From Micromonospora sp. NBC_01813 (GTDB lineage: Bacteria > Actinomycetota > Actinomycetes > Mycobacteriales > Micromonosporaceae): DNA of 64,000 nt. The notes beneath the pieces were generated by a model, which worked only from the letters and a program-made list of their open reading frames with translations, made no database searches and was not told where the DNA came from. The DNA is taken from assembly GCF_035917335.1 (NCBI RefSeq), contig NZ_CP109067.1, positions 4,091,001 to 4,155,000 of the forward strand. Direction: 5' to 3'. How positions within the stretch are numbered: the first letter of the stretch is position 1; each line of letters begins with the position of its first letter. The position numbers and the translations under genes are program-made. Positions 34,124 through 43,589 of the stretch are shown one piece after another.

Positions 34124-34564
34124 TCAGCTGAGCTGCTCGGCCAAGCCGACGATGATGCCTTCGGGGCCGCGGACGTAGCAGAGTTTGTAGAGGTCCTCGT
34201 ACTGCGCGAGCTCACCGACGAGTTCGGCGCCGTGGTTGTGCAGCCGGGCGACGACTGACTCGATGTCGTCGACGGCGAACATGACGCGACGGATGCCCAG
34301 CGTGTTGGCCGGTGCGTCCTTCGGCTCGGGCCTGATCGCCTTCGGGGTGTGGAACATCGCCAGCTCGATTTTGCTGTGGCCGTCCGGGGTCCGCAGCATC
34401 GCGATCTCCTGTCGGACGTCGTCGACCCCGATGACCCGCTCCACCCACCGTCCTTCGACCGGTCCCCGGCCCTCCAACTCCATGCCGAGCTCGACGAAGA
34501 ACGAGATGACGGCGTCGAGGTCCTCGACAACGATGAGGACGTTGTCCATCCGCTGGATCGCCAT
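34124..34564 (-). CDS. VOC-superfamily protein (glyoxalase fold)
   Basis: 146 residues from an ATG with AAGGAGA 7 bases upstream; the longer open frame above it is not coding. Two beta-alpha-beta-beta-beta units (about 5-60 and 70-140) form one metal-binding domain, with the end strand YVRGPEGIIVGLAEQL carrying the usual Glu ligand. VOC proteins include dioxygenases, lyases and resistance proteins; which one this is cannot be told. Starts a short operon with the GNAT gene. Confidence 0.85.
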   Translation of the reverse strand: MAIQRMDNVLIVVEDLDAVISFFVELGMELEGRGPVEGRWVERVIGVDDVRQEIAMLRTPDGHSKIELAMFHTPKAIRPEPKDAPANTLGIRRVMFAVDDIESVVARLHNHGAELVGELAQYEDLYKLCYVRGPEGIIVGLAEQLS

Positions 34565-34661
34565 GCTCAGTCTCCTTGACGTGTCGATGTGAAGCCAGGT
34601 TGGACTCGGCGATCGCAAAGGGTAACGCATAGTCACCCGCGCACAGCCGGAACCCGTTTGA

Positions 34662-34705
34662 GCTGTATGCCAGAGAGGCATAGTCATGCCTCTCTGGCAT
34701 ACAGC
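34662..34705 (-). terminator. Perfect 20-bp palindrome after the LLM gene
   Basis: Arms of 20 bp (34662-34681 and 34686-34705) are perfectly complementary with the loop AGTC. It sits 20 bp downstream of the minus-strand LLM stop. No T-run; a stem this perfect can end or protect transcripts. A short piece of the arm-loop junction (GCATAGTCA) recurs at 34627. Confidence 0.7.
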
Positions 34706-34725
34706 GTTTCGGTAGTCCTGCTTCC

Positions 34726-35604
34726 TCAGACCGCCGTGATGGGGATGAGTTCGTCGGCGACCCAGTGGGCGACGTCTGCCGGGTAGGGCGTCGACAGTCC
34801 GAGGACGATGTGCCCGAAGCCTGCGTCGATCCCTTCGGCGATCGCGGCCCGGGTGACGCTGGGCTGGTCGTAGGAGACCGGCAGGTGGATGGAGCGGGTG
34901 ATGGCCGCCGGGTCGCGGCCGATCTCGGCGCAGTAGCGGTCCAGCAGCGCGCTGCGGCTGGCCGCGTCGGCGAGGTCGCCGCCGGGGATGTTCCACAGGT
35001 CGGCGTGCTCGGCGACCACCCGGAGCAGGGCCGCCGAGCGTCCCCCGATCAAAATCGGCGGGTACGGGAGCTGCACCGGCTTCGGGTTGCCGAACGCTCC
35101 GGTGAGCCGGTGGTGGCTGCCGTGGAAGTCGAACGGCTCGGTCTCGGTCCACAAGCGTCGGATGATGGTGCACGCCTCGGCGAGGCTGCCAACCGAGTGG
35201 CCGAAGTCGTCGAACGGCAGGCCGTGGGCGTCGTACTCGCGCCGGGCCAGCGGGTGGCTGGGCCGGGAGCCGGCACCGATGCCGAAGTCGAGCCGTCCAC
35301 CGGAGATGACATCGACGGTCGCGGCGATCTTGGCCAGCATCGCGGGTGGCCGGAACCGGTTGCTGGTCACCAGCAGTCCGAGGCGCAGCCGCCGGGTCTG
35401 CGCGGCGAGCGCCGCGAGCAGGGTCCAGCCTTCGTACGTCGGCCCGTTCGGGTCACCGAAGATCGGCATGAGGTGGTCGTAGAGCCAGGCGTGTTCGATC
35501 ACCGGGATCGAGTCCGCCTCGCGCCAGACCCGCAGCACGTCGCGGTAGTCGACCTGGGACGGGGCGGTCATGATGCCGAAGCTGGGCCGGGTCGTTGGAG
35601 ACAT
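34726..35604 (-). CDS. LLM-class F420-dependent oxidoreductase
   Basis: 292 residues from the ATG at 35604; the frame is open further upstream across the AKR gene in another register and is not used. Bacterial luciferase-like TIM barrel: LYDHLMPIFGD early, TSNRFRPPAMLAKIAATVDVISGGRLDFGIGAG in the middle (the usual cofactor-binding strand), and GGRSAALLRVVAEHADLWNI late. In actinobacteria this subgroup generally uses coenzyme F420. Substrate unknown. 26 bp after the AKR gene on the same strand, so both are probably cotranscribed and may act on the same metabolite. Confidence 0.85.
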   Translation of the reverse strand: MSPTTRPSFGIMTAPSQVDYRDVLRVWREADSIPVIEHAWLYDHLMPIFGDPNGPTYEGWTLLAALAAQTRRLRLGLLVTSNRFRPPAMLAKIAATVDVISGGRLDFGIGAGSRPSHPLARREYDAHGLPFDDFGHSVGSLAEACTIIRRLWTETEPFDFHGSHHRLTGAFGNPKPVQLPYPPILIGGRSAALLRVVAEHADLWNIPGGDLADAASRSALLDRYCAEIGRDPAAITRSIHLPVSYDQPSVTRAAIAEGIDAGFGHIVLGLSTPYPADVAHWVADELIPITAV

Positions 35605-35630
35605 GAGGTCCGTCCATCCGGTACGAGGGG

Positions 35631-36650
35631 TCAGCGGCGGCGTAGCGCCGGGTCGAGCAGGGCGGGCGGGGTGTCGTGCTTCTCCTGCGGGGCGAGGTCG
35701 ATGCCGGGGGCGACGATCGTGTCGATGGCGTCGAGCACGTCGGCGGTCAGCACGGTGTCGGCGGCGGCCAGCTGCGCGTGCAGGTGGTCCACGGTGCGCG
35801 GGCCGATGATCGCGCTGGTCACGCCGGGGTGCGCGGTGACGAAGCCGAGCGCGAGTTGGATCATGGTGAGGCCGGCGGCGTCGGCGACGGTGGCCAGCTT
35901 CTCGACCGCGTCGAGCTTGGCCTGGTTGGCGGGTACGGCCAGGTCGTACATCTGCGGCCGGAAACCGGCCCGGTTGGTGGCGATCTCGCGACCGGCGCGG
36001 ATCGCGCCGGAGAGCCAGCCGGAGGCGAGCGGGCTCCAGGCCAGCACTCCCATGCCGTACTCCTGGGTCGCCGGCAGGACGTGGGCCTCGATGCCGCGTT
36101 GCAGGATCGAGTACGGGGGCTGCTCGGTCACGTACCGGCTGATCTTGTTTTCCCGGGCCGCCCACTGGGCCTGGACGATCCGGTAGGTGGGGAAGGTCGA
36201 CGAGCCGAAGTAGCGGATCTTGCCGGCCCGCTGCAGGTCGGTCAGCGCGGACAGGGTCTCCTCGTCGCTGGTCGCCGGGTCCCAGCGGTGGATCTGGTAG
36301 AGGTCGACGTGGTCGACGCCGAGCCGGCGCAGGCTGTCGTCCAGTGCGGTGACCAGCCAGCGGCGGGAGCTGCCCTGGTGGTTGCGTTCGTCGCTCATCG
36401 GCATGTTGGCCTTGGTGGCCAGCACGATGTCGTCGCGGCGGCCGGCGATGGCCTTGCCGGCCTTCTCCTCCGACTCGCCCTGGCCGTACCAGTCGGCGGT
36501 GTCGATCAGGTTGATGCCGGCGTCGAGGGCGGCGTCGACGATCGCGGCGGCCTCCTGTTGGCCGGTGCGGCCGGCGGTGCTGAAGTTCATCGCGCCGAGC
36601 ACGAGGGTGCTGACCTGGACGCCGGTGCGGCCGAGGGTGCGGTACTGCAT
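35631..36650 (-). CDS. Aldo/keto reductase
   Basis: 339 residues, TIM barrel of the AKR family (subgroup with YghZ/YajO-like proteins). The catalytic tetrad is visible: Asp in DTADWYGQG, Tyr in the same segment, Lys in DIVLATKAN, and His in DLYQIHRWD. NADPH-binding residues lie in the last quarter. Starts at ATG. Divergent from a TetR gene; two palindromes in the 123-bp gap suggest repression by that protein, released by a toxic carbonyl compound or similar. Confidence 0.9.
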   Translation of the reverse strand: MQYRTLGRTGVQVSTLVLGAMNFSTAGRTGQQEAAAIVDAALDAGINLIDTADWYGQGESEEKAGKAIAGRRDDIVLATKANMPMSDERNHQGSSRRWLVTALDDSLRRLGVDHVDLYQIHRWDPATSDEETLSALTDLQRAGKIRYFGSSTFPTYRIVQAQWAARENKISRYVTEQPPYSILQRGIEAHVLPATQEYGMGVLAWSPLASGWLSGAIRAGREIATNRAGFRPQMYDLAVPANQAKLDAVEKLATVADAAGLTMIQLALGFVTAHPGVTSAIIGPRTVDHLHAQLAAADTVLTADVLDAIDTIVAPGIDLAPQEKHDTPPALLDPALRRR

Positions 36651-36697
36651 GGCGGTTTCTCCTTGAGCAGGGTCGACTGATCTGGCACGCTGGGAGC

Positions 36698-36743
36698 AAG
36701 CGGAGCAGCGTTCCGCTTAGAACGATACGGAACGTGGTTCCGT
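36698..36743. promoter_or_regulatory. Two palindromic operators between AKR and tetR
   Basis: AAGCGGA/TCCGCTT (36698-36718, 7-base spacer) and ACGGAAC-GTG-GTTCCGT (36727-36743, perfect 7-bp arms). Both contain the related core GCGGA or CGGAAC, so one TetR dimer could bind each. Confidence 0.65.
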
Positions 36744-36773
36744 TTGCCAAGGGCGAATGATGGAGGAACGCAC

Positions 36774-37370
36774 GTGATCGACACCGGCGGCGACGGTTCA
36801 GAGCCCTCGACCCAGCCGCGCAAGCAGCGGGCCGACGCCCGACGCAACGAGCAGACGCTGCTCAGCGCCGCCGCAGCGGCCTTCGTGGCATCCGGCGTCG
36901 ACGTGCCGGTACGTGACATCGCCACCCGGGCCGGCGTCGGCGTCGGCACCATCTACCGCCACTTCCCCACCCGCGCCGATCTGATCGTCGCCGTCTTCCG
37001 CCACCAGGTCGAAGCCTGCGCCGAAGCCGCCCCGGCCCTGCTCGCCGACAGCGACAGTCCACACGCCGCGCTGGCCCGGTGGATCGAGCTGTTCGTCGAC
37101 TTCCTGGTCACCAAACACGGCCTCGCCGGAGCGTTGCAGTCCGACGCCACCGCCTACCAGACGCTGCACGACGCCTTCACCGGCCGGCTGGTCCCCGCCT
37201 GCGCCCAACTGCTCGACGCCGCCCTCGCCGCTGGCGAGATCCGCCCGGGCATCGACGCCTACCAGCTCCTGCGCGGCGTCGGCAACCTCTGCATCGGCGA
37301 CGACACCGACCCCCACTACGACGCCCGCCGCCTGGTCGGCCTGCTCATCGCCGGCCTGCACGTCAGTTGA
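36774..37370 (+). CDS. TetR-family regulator beside the AKR/LLM genes
   Basis: About 198 residues; the GTG at 36774 has GGAGGAACG at 7 bases, better than the ATG at 36744. Helix-turn-helix at about 20-65, recognition region VPVRDIATRAGVGVGTIYRHFPTRADLI. The C-terminal half is the ligand domain found in the YxaF/AcrR-like group. Ends in a strong terminator. Confidence 0.88.
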   Translation: MIDTGGDGSEPSTQPRKQRADARRNEQTLLSAAAAAFVASGVDVPVRDIATRAGVGVGTIYRHFPTRADLIVAVFRHQVEACAEAAPALLADSDSPHAALARWIELFVDFLVTKHGLAGALQSDATAYQTLHDAFTGRLVPACAQLLDAALAAGEIRPGIDAYQLLRGVGNLCIGDDTDPHYDARRLVGLLIAGLHVS

Positions 37371-37420
37371 CGCACGCCACCCGCGATCCCTGTCGGTCGA
37401 TGCCGCAAGCACGGTCCAGC

Positions 37421-37458
37421 GCAGCCAGTTGGGCGATTTGTCCAACTGGCTGCATTTT
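37421..37458 (+). terminator. Intrinsic terminator after tetR
   Basis: Arms GCAGCCAGTTGG (37421-37432) and its complement (37442-37453) with a 9-base loop, followed by ATTTTGG. Confidence 0.8.
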
Positions 37459-37519
37459 GGCTAGTTAGGGTGTTCATTGCACGGTAGGTGCCACAGCGGC
37501 AACGAAAGGGACGCGTACG

Positions 37520-38788
37520 ATGATCTTGTCGGGGCCGTCCCCCGACCCTGGCGGCGCGACCCGCGTGGCCAAGGCCCCAGCGGAGCCACCGGCTCGAGGA
37601 AAATCGCCGGTCTTCCGTCGGGAGTTCGTCGGCCGGCTGCTGCGCTGCTACCCGGTGAGCGTCACCGTTCTCGCGCCCTACCTGGTGCTGATCCTGCCGA
37701 TGGCGGTCATCTACCGCAATCCACACACCGATCTGATCGTCTCGCTGGTGGCGCTCGCCCTGCTCGGCAGCGCAACGGTGGAAACGGTCAGCCTGCTGTT
37801 CGGGCGTCCCGAGCCACGATGGCAGGCCAGCATCCAACGCTCCCATGCCCGCTACCCCCACATCTACCCGATCGCCAGGCTGGTCGCGCTGACCAGTCTC
37901 GGGGCCGACCTGCTGGGGGTGTACCTCGGCCAAGGCACCATCGTCACGCAGCTGTCCGGCGGGCTGGCGGCCAGCCCGATCGCCGCGATCACCACCCTGT
38001 TCTCCGGCTGGGGCGCGGTCGGCGTCGGCCTGCTGATCGCCAGCCACCTCAGCGGCCGACTGTCGCGGGCAAAACTCTACGGCTGGCTGGCGGTGCTGGT
38101 CGCCGGGCAGACGGTCGTCGCCCTGCAGACCGCCCTCACCGCCGCGTTGATCGCCTTCATCTTCTTCGTGGCAGTGGCCGGGATGCTCTGCGGCATTTTC
38201 CGCGTTCGGTACCTGGCGGTCGCCGTGGCGGTGCTGATCCTGCTCTGGCCGCCGATCTTCGACCAGCGCAACGCCATCCGGCAGGGCTACGGCATCACCG
38301 TGAGCGACGAGATCAGCGCCTACGACCGGCTCCGACTGGACCGCCAGCTCGGCACCGTGGCCGACTTCGACGTCCCTGTCGAGCTCGGCCAGCCCGGCGT
38401 CACCGAATACGTGCGCTACGGGCTGATGCCCCGCGTGCTGGATCCGGACCGGCCACCGCTGTCCACCGGGCAACTGATCAACCGGTACATGGGCGGCAGC
38501 GCGACGTCGGCGTACAGCTTCCTGCTGCTGGGCAACATCTGGTTCTTCGAAGGCGCGATCGGGCTCGTGGTCCTGCATGCCTTCGCCGCCGCGGCGTTGG
38601 CGGCGCTGCTCCGCTGGCGTGGTGTGCCCGGCCCGGCCCGGCTGGTCGTCTTCTGCCTCGTGCTGTCCGATCTGCTGCTCTGGACCAGCACGTACCCCGA
38701 CGCCCTGATCGGCTTCCTGCAACATCTGGTGTCGGCGATCCCGGTGTTCCTCCTGCTGTGGCTGACCCGCAGCCGGCCCGGCCGGTGA
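37520..38788 (+). CDS. Wzy-like polysaccharide repeat-unit polymerase
   Basis: 422 residues, about ten hydrophobic helices with one large soluble loop (about residues 250-330) in the second half, the usual O-antigen polymerase topology. No catalytic motif is shared across Wzy proteins, so the call rests on topology and location. GAAAGGGA ribosome site before the ATG. Translation is coupled by a GTGA overlap to the flippase. First gene of the polysaccharide locus; if the plan is right it joins lipid-linked repeat units outside the membrane. Confidence 0.72.
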   Translation: MILSGPSPDPGGATRVAKAPAEPPARGKSPVFRREFVGRLLRCYPVSVTVLAPYLVLILPMAVIYRNPHTDLIVSLVALALLGSATVETVSLLFGRPEPRWQASIQRSHARYPHIYPIARLVALTSLGADLLGVYLGQGTIVTQLSGGLAASPIAAITTLFSGWGAVGVGLLIASHLSGRLSRAKLYGWLAVLVAGQTVVALQTALTAALIAFIFFVAVAGMLCGIFRVRYLAVAVAVLILLWPPIFDQRNAIRQGYGITVSDEISAYDRLRLDRQLGTVADFDVPVELGQPGVTEYVRYGLMPRVLDPDRPPLSTGQLINRYMGGSATSAYSFLLLGNIWFFEGAIGLVVLHAFAAAALAALLRWRGVPGPARLVVFCLVLSDLLLWTSTYPDALIGFLQHLVSAIPVFLLLWLTRSRPGR

Positions 38789-40080
38789 CCGCGCCGCGCG
38801 CTCGGGCCCTGCTGGCGCTGCTCGTCGGCGGACTGTCCAGCGGCGGCAACTTCCTGCTCGCGGTCACCGTCGCTCGACTGGAGTCGATCGGCGGCGTCGG
38901 TCAGTTCGCCCTGGCGTTCTCGTTCTACGTACTCGGCTCCGGACTGGTCCGCAGCATGGTCACGGACATGGTGCTGGTCGCCGAGTCCACCGCGGCCTCG
39001 GCCGCCCGACGGGCGACCCTGCTCGGCACCGTCAGTGGGCTCGCGCTGGGCACCGTCGGCATGGCGTACGGCTCGCCGTACCTGGCGGTGGCCGGGCTGG
39101 CCCTGCCCGGACTGGTCCTCTTCGACTACACCAAGGCGATCGCCGTCGGCATCGGCACCCCGACCAGGGCGATCGGTCAGGAGATCGCCTGGACCGCGCT
39201 GACCGGCGCCGCCGCGCTGGCCGGGTGGTTGCGGCTGATCGACGCGCCCGTCGTCTTCGCCGTCTGGGCGCTCGGCGGCGGGGTGATCGGCGTGGTCGCC
39301 GCCGCCCGACAGCGGTACGCGCTGCTGCCCGGTTGGCGAGCCGACCGGGCGCAGACCCGCGTCGCGCTCGGCTTCGGTACGCAGTTCCTGCTGACCACCG
39401 GATCGGCGCAGCTCGCCCTGACCGCAGTGGTCGCCTTCGCGGGTACGGCGGTCGTCGGGGCGTTGAGCGCCGGGCGCACGGTGCTGGGGCCGGTGAACCT
39501 GGTGCTGGCGATGGCGGCCACCCTGATCCTGCCCCGGTTGGCCCGCGACCGGGCCGAGTCCGGCGTCGCGCGACGCCGGTCGGCGGTACGGCTCATGCTG
39601 CTCGTCACCGGCGGTGTCCTGCCGATGGCGGCCGGGGTGGCCCTGCTGCCGGACACGGTCGGGACGGCGCTGCTCGGCGACAACTGGGCGGTGGCCCGCA
39701 GCCTGTTGCCGCTGCTCGCGGTGGAGAGCCTGCTCGCCGTACCGGCGGCAATCGGTTTCGCCGGGTTGCGCATCGAGCGGGCCAGCCGGCGCGCGATCGT
39801 CCTCGGGGTCGTGCTCGGCACGCTGCGGGTGCCCGTGGTCGTCGCCGGCGCGGTCCTGCTCGGCGCGACCGGTGCCGCCGGCGCACTGGCGCTGTTGGCG
39901 CTGGTCAGTGCCGTTGCCTGGGTCGGCAGCTACTTCCTGCTGCTACGCAAGGGTGCGGTGGACCGTCCGGACCGCGCCGGGCCCGGCTCCGACGGACGGG
40001 ACGGTCAGCCGATGGCGCCCAGTGCGGCGCGGACCCGCTCCACCACCGTCTTGACCGCCGACTCGGTCAGCTCGACGTAG
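38785..40080 (+). CDS. Wzx-like polysaccharide flippase
   Basis: 431 residues from the GTG inside the polymerase stop overlap. About 12 helices in two bundles, with the first helix and the LVLFDYTKAIAVGIG and AVVGALSAGRTVLGP segments of the MATE/Wzx superfamily. It would turn undecaprenyl-linked repeat units to the outside. The last 76 bases overlap the convergent aminotransferase gene on the other strand, so its final 25 residues (polar, irregular) may be non-conserved. Confidence 0.8.
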   Translation: MTAPRARALLALLVGGLSSGGNFLLAVTVARLESIGGVGQFALAFSFYVLGSGLVRSMVTDMVLVAESTAASAARRATLLGTVSGLALGTVGMAYGSPYLAVAGLALPGLVLFDYTKAIAVGIGTPTRAIGQEIAWTALTGAAALAGWLRLIDAPVVFAVWALGGGVIGVVAAARQRYALLPGWRADRAQTRVALGFGTQFLLTTGSAQLALTAVVAFAGTAVVGALSAGRTVLGPVNLVLAMAATLILPRLARDRAESGVARRRSAVRLMLLVTGGVLPMAAGVALLPDTVGTALLGDNWAVARSLLPLLAVESLLAVPAAIGFAGLRIERASRRAIVLGVVLGTLRVPVVVAGAVLLGATGAAGALALLALVSAVAWVGSYFLLLRKGAVDRPDRAGPGSDGRDGQPMAPSAARTRSTTVLTADSVSST

Positions 40081-41129
40081 GTGGGCAGGTTGATGCCGCG
40101 CCGGCTCAGATCGTCGGCGACCGGCCGGTCCACCGTCGGATCGTGGTGGGCGGGCAGATCGGGAATCGGTACGAAGAACGGCCGGGTCTGCACCCCGAGC
40201 CGGTCGAGCACCCGGGCCAGCGCGTCCCGGGACGTCGCGTCCGCCCGCGCTCCCACCAGGAAGGCGGCCATCCATGGTCCACGCCGGACACCGGGGGCCA
40301 CCGGCTGGGCGGACAGTTTCGGCTCGTCGGCCAGCTGTTCCTCGTACGCGGCGATCACCCACTCACGCCGGGCGATGATCTCGTCTGCCCGGTCGAGTTG
40401 GGCGCAGAGCAGCGCGGCGCACAGGTTGGTCATCCGGTAGTTGTAGCCGAGCACCGGGAAGTAGTAGCGGCGATCCGGATCCATGCCCTGGTTGCGCAGC
40501 AGGCGCATCCGTTGGGCGAGGGTCGGGTCACACGTGGTGACGCAGCCGCCCTCGCCCGAGGTGATCACCTTGTTGCCGAAGAAGGAGAAGGTGGTGGCGT
40601 CGGCCAGGGATCCGGTGGGTCGCCCGTCGAGCGTGGCGCCGAACGACTCCGCCGCGTCGGCGACCAGGAGCAGACCATGCCGGCGGCAGAGCTCACGCAA
40701 CGCCGGATAGTCGGCCGGGTGTCCGTACAAATCGACGGCGATGACGGCCCGGGTACGCGGGCCGATCGCGGCGCGGACCGCGGCCGGGTCGACGCACCAG
40801 GTCTCCCGCCGGACGTCCACGCAGACGGCGCGGGCCCCGCAGTAGGCGACCGCGTTGGCGGTCGCCACGTAGGTCAACGCGGGGACGATGACCTCGTCGC
40901 CGGGGCCGATGCCGGCGGCGGCGAGGACCAGATGCAGGGCGACCGTGCCGTTGCTGGTCGCCACCGCCTGCCCGGCGGCGCAGCGTTGGGCGAACCGGTG
41001 CTCGAACTCGGCCAGGTACGGGCCCTGCGACGAGATCCAGCCGCTGCGCAGCGCGTCGACGACGTAGCGCTCCTCCAGTTGCGACAGGCTCGGCCGGGCG
41101 ACCGGGTAGCGCTCTGCCGGGTCGTTCAC
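40005..41129 (-). CDS. GDP-perosamine-synthase-like aminotransferase
   Basis: 374 residues, DegT/DnrJ/EryC1/StrS fold, PLP-dependent. The PLP lysine is in FFGNKVITSGEGG (about residue 187). WISSQG near 30, SNGTVALHL near 62 and YNYRMTNLCAALL near 225 follow GDP-perosamine synthase (PerA/RfbE) closely. It would aminate C4 of GDP-4-keto-6-deoxymannose, the product of the dehydratase encoded two genes upstream. A GTGA overlap couples it to the glycosyltransferase at 41126. The activity is inferred from these motifs and the neighbouring Gmd. Confidence 0.85.
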   Translation of the reverse strand: MNDPAERYPVARPSLSQLEERYVVDALRSGWISSQGPYLAEFEHRFAQRCAAGQAVATSNGTVALHLVLAAAGIGPGDEVIVPALTYVATANAVAYCGARAVCVDVRRETWCVDPAAVRAAIGPRTRAVIAVDLYGHPADYPALRELCRRHGLLLVADAAESFGATLDGRPTGSLADATTFSFFGNKVITSGEGGCVTTCDPTLAQRMRLLRNQGMDPDRRYYFPVLGYNYRMTNLCAALLCAQLDRADEIIARREWVIAAYEEQLADEPKLSAQPVAPGVRRGPWMAAFLVGARADATSRDALARVLDRLGVQTRPFFVPIPDLPAHHDPTVDRPVADDLSRRGINLPTYVELTESAVKTVVERVRAALGAIG

Positions 41130-42385
41130 CCGCGTGCCTGTTCCGGGCTCAGCGCGGCACCGCTCAGATCATCGCCGCTCAGATCATCGCCGTTCAGCGC
41201 GGCACCGAACGCGCAACGGGGCACCGGACCGGGGCGGCCCTGGGCGGCCCACCGCAGTACGTCCAGGTAGTCCCGCCCGACGGCGGCCCAGGTACGCGTG
41301 GCGAGCCGACCGTTCGCCCGGCGGGACGCGGCGGCGTAGTGTGCCCGGTCTGCTGCCAACCGCCGGACCGCCGCGGCCAGCGAGGCCGGGTCCGTGGCCC
41401 GGAAGACCGTCGCCTCGGCCCCGGTGAACTCCAGTTGGGCCAGCAACGGCTCGACGTCGGCGCACGCCACCGGGAGTCCCCAACTGAACGCCTCCAGCAT
41501 CGCCCCGCTGGCCGCTTCCCAGAGCGAGGGCACCACCACCGCGTCGGCTCGGGCGTACAGGGTGTTCAACTCGTCCAGGCTGACGAATCCGGGGAAGGCG
41601 ACCCGGCCGCGCAGGTCGGGTCGGGCTGCCCGGGCGAGCAGCCGGCTCGCCTCGGGCTCGACCAGCGGCCCGGGGCAGATCAGCCGGTGCTGCGGGAGCA
41701 GCGCCATCGCCTCCAGCAGGGTCGCGTGGTTCTTGTGTTCCGCCGTGGACGAGGGGTAGAGGAGCAGACCCGGCTCGGGTCGGGCCGATGCCCGCTCGGG
41801 TGCGGGCTGGAAGGTCGGCGTCGGGATGAGCACGATCCGATCCGCCGCCTCGGGGAACATCCGCACCGCTTCCTGGTACGGGTGTGGCCAGGTGACGACG
41901 ACGGCGGACGCGCGAGCCACGTTGCGCCGGATCACGGCCGCGTACCCGGGTGCGTGGGAGTCGGCCCGCAGCCGCCGGAGGTCGTGCAGGACGACCACCG
42001 ACGTACCGGGTCGGGTCGGTGCCGCGTGGAACGGGTACAGCGTGACGTCCACGTCGCCCTGGCCGGGCACGGCACGCTGGCGGACCGCGTTGATCGTGGC
42101 GCGCACCGCATGGGAGTCGCGTACCCGTCTCGGTGTCCAGCGGCGCAGCAGTTGCCCGACCGGATTGTCGGAGCGCAGCGGCTGGGCGGTCTCCGTCCAG
42201 ACGACGCGCCCGCCGGCTAGGTCAGGCACGTTGCGGTGCCACTCGGCCAGGGTGCCGCCGAGGACGTCGACCCGCAGTGCGCAGGACCTGTCGGCGGCCA
42301 GGCCGGTCAGCAGCCCGTAGCTGAACGCCTCGACGCCGGCGGCGTGGCCGGGACGGATCGGGGTGGCATCGACGGTGACCCTCAT
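41126..42385 (-). CDS. GT4-family glycosyltransferase
   Basis: 419 residues from the ATG at 42385, overlapping the dehydratase stop (ATGA). The GT-B fold shows the donor-site motif [23 protein letters not shown] at about 320 (EX7E type) and an N-terminal [10 protein letters not shown]. It probably adds one sugar from a nucleotide donor to the lipid-linked repeat unit; which sugar is not readable, though GDP-N-acylperosamine or GDP-mannose would fit the locus. A duplicated GDDLS segment at the C-terminus comes from a 15-bp near-repeat (about 41155-41200). Confidence 0.85.
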   Translation of the reverse strand: MRVTVDATPIRPGHAAGVEAFSYGLLTGLAADRSCALRVDVLGGTLAEWHRNVPDLAGGRVVWTETAQPLRSDNPVGQLLRRWTPRRVRDSHAVRATINAVRQRAVPGQGDVDVTLYPFHAAPTRPGTSVVVLHDLRRLRADSHAPGYAAVIRRNVARASAVVVTWPHPYQEAVRMFPEAADRIVLIPTPTFQPAPERASARPEPGLLLYPSSTAEHKNHATLLEAMALLPQHRLICPGPLVEPEASRLLARAARPDLRGRVAFPGFVSLDELNTLYARADAVVVPSLWEAASGAMLEAFSWGLPVACADVEPLLAQLEFTGAEATVFRATDPASLAAAVRRLAADRAHYAAASRRANGRLATRTWAAVGRDYLDVLRWAAQGRPGPVPRCAFGAALNGDDLSGDDLSGAALSPEQARG

Positions 42386-43395
42386 CGGTCCACCCGCACC
42401 AGGCGGCCCATCCGCTCGTCCTCGAGGAGCTGGCGGTCGGCATCCACCATGATCCGCACCAGGTCGCCGAACAGGGTCTTCGGTGCCCATTTGAGTTTGC
42501 GCCGGGCCTTGGTGTAGTCGCCGATGAGGGCATCGACCTCGGCCGGCCGGAAGAACGTCGGGTCGATCTCCACGTACCGTTGCCAGTCGAGCCCGACCCG
42601 GTCGAAGGCCGCCGCCACGAACTCCCGCACGGTGTGGCCCTCGCCGGTGGCGACGACGTAGTCGTCCGGGGTGTCCTGCTGCAGGGTCAGCCACATCGCT
42701 TCGACGTACTCCGGCGCGTACCCCCAGTCGCGCACCGCGTCGAGATTGCCCAGGTAGAGCCGGTCCTGCAGGCCGGCTTCGATCCTGGCAACCGCCCGGG
42801 TGATCTTGCGCGTCACGAAGTTCTCGCCCCGGCGCGGACTCTCGTGGTTGAACAGGATCCCGTTGGCGCAGAACATGTCCCAGGACTCGCGGTAGTTCAC
42901 CGCCGTCCAGAAGGCGTAGACCTTCGCGCAGGCGTACGGACTGCGCGGGTGGAACTTCGTCTCCTCGCGCTGCGGCGGTGGGGTCGAGCCGAACATCTCC
43001 GAGGATGACGCCTGGTAGAAGCGGCAGTCGGTGCCGGCGGCGCGGGCGGCCTCCAGCAGGTGGAGGGCGCCGAGCCCGGTGACGCCCGCGGTGTAGCCGG
43101 GGAGGTCGAAGGAGACCCGCACGTGGCTCTGCGCGCCGAGGTTGTAGATCTCGTCCGGCCGGACGTCCCGGATCAGCGATGCCAGCGAAGCCGGGTCGGA
43201 CAGGTCGCTGTAGTGCAGGAACAGCCGGGCGCCCGCGCTCCTGGGGTGGACGTCGACCCGATCGATCCGTTCGGTGTTGAACGACGACGACCGGCGTTTG
43301 ATCCCGTGCACCGTATATCCCTTGTCGAGCAACAGTTCGGCCAGGTAGCTGCCGTCCTGCCCGGTGATACCGGAGATGAGTGCCACTCGTGACAT
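42382..43395 (-). CDS. gmd: GDP-mannose 4,6-dehydratase
   Basis: 337 residues from the ATG at 43395 with GGGAGG upstream. Makes GDP-4-keto-6-deoxy-D-mannose from GDP-mannose. Rossmann motif [12 protein letters not shown] at the start, catalytic Ser/Glu region [10 protein letters not shown] and the Tyr-Lys pair in [10 protein letters not shown] are complete. It is the first enzyme of the perosamine branch and diverges from a second glycosyltransferase across an AT-rich promoter region. Gmd also feeds fucose and rhamnose pathways, but no fucose synthase is encoded here, while a perosamine synthase is. Confidence 0.95.
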   Translation of the reverse strand: MSRVALISGITGQDGSYLAELLLDKGYTVHGIKRRSSSFNTERIDRVDVHPRSAGARLFLHYSDLSDPASLASLIRDVRPDEIYNLGAQSHVRVSFDLPGYTAGVTGLGALHLLEAARAAGTDCRFYQASSSEMFGSTPPPQREETKFHPRSPYACAKVYAFWTAVNYRESWDMFCANGILFNHESPRRGENFVTRKITRAVARIEAGLQDRLYLGNLDAVRDWGYAPEYVEAMWLTLQQDTPDDYVVATGEGHTVREFVAAAFDRVGLDWQRYVEIDPTFFRPAEVDALIGDYTKARRKLKWAPKTLFGDLVRIMVDADRQLLEDERMGRLVRVDR

Positions 43396-43589
43396 GGGGC
43401 CTCCCGTGTTGCGCCGGCTCTTTCCGCAACACCCTTGTACCAAGTTCGGGACGACTAATTCCGATTGTTCATGTTATAGATTAGTAATCCGGGTCAATTG
43501 GCGTGTTCCAGTCACCGGCCGAGCCGCCGCTCGTTGCACCAGGTGGACCTGACCCGCCCACGAGGAGCAGAGGCCTACGAGGAGCGAGG
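43396..43589. promoter_or_regulatory. AT-rich divergent promoter region in the sugar locus
   Basis: 194 bp between gmd and the GT gene. The stretch 43455-43495 is far poorer in GC than its surroundings and contains TATAGAT and TTAGTAAT, suitable for -10 boxes in both directions. No palindrome stands out. Confidence 0.45.

Noticed and set aside
34124-35173. A 349-codon frame joining the VOC gene to upstream sequence
   Set aside because: The upstream part is antisense-like to the LLM gene region and the internal ATG has a strong ribosome site.
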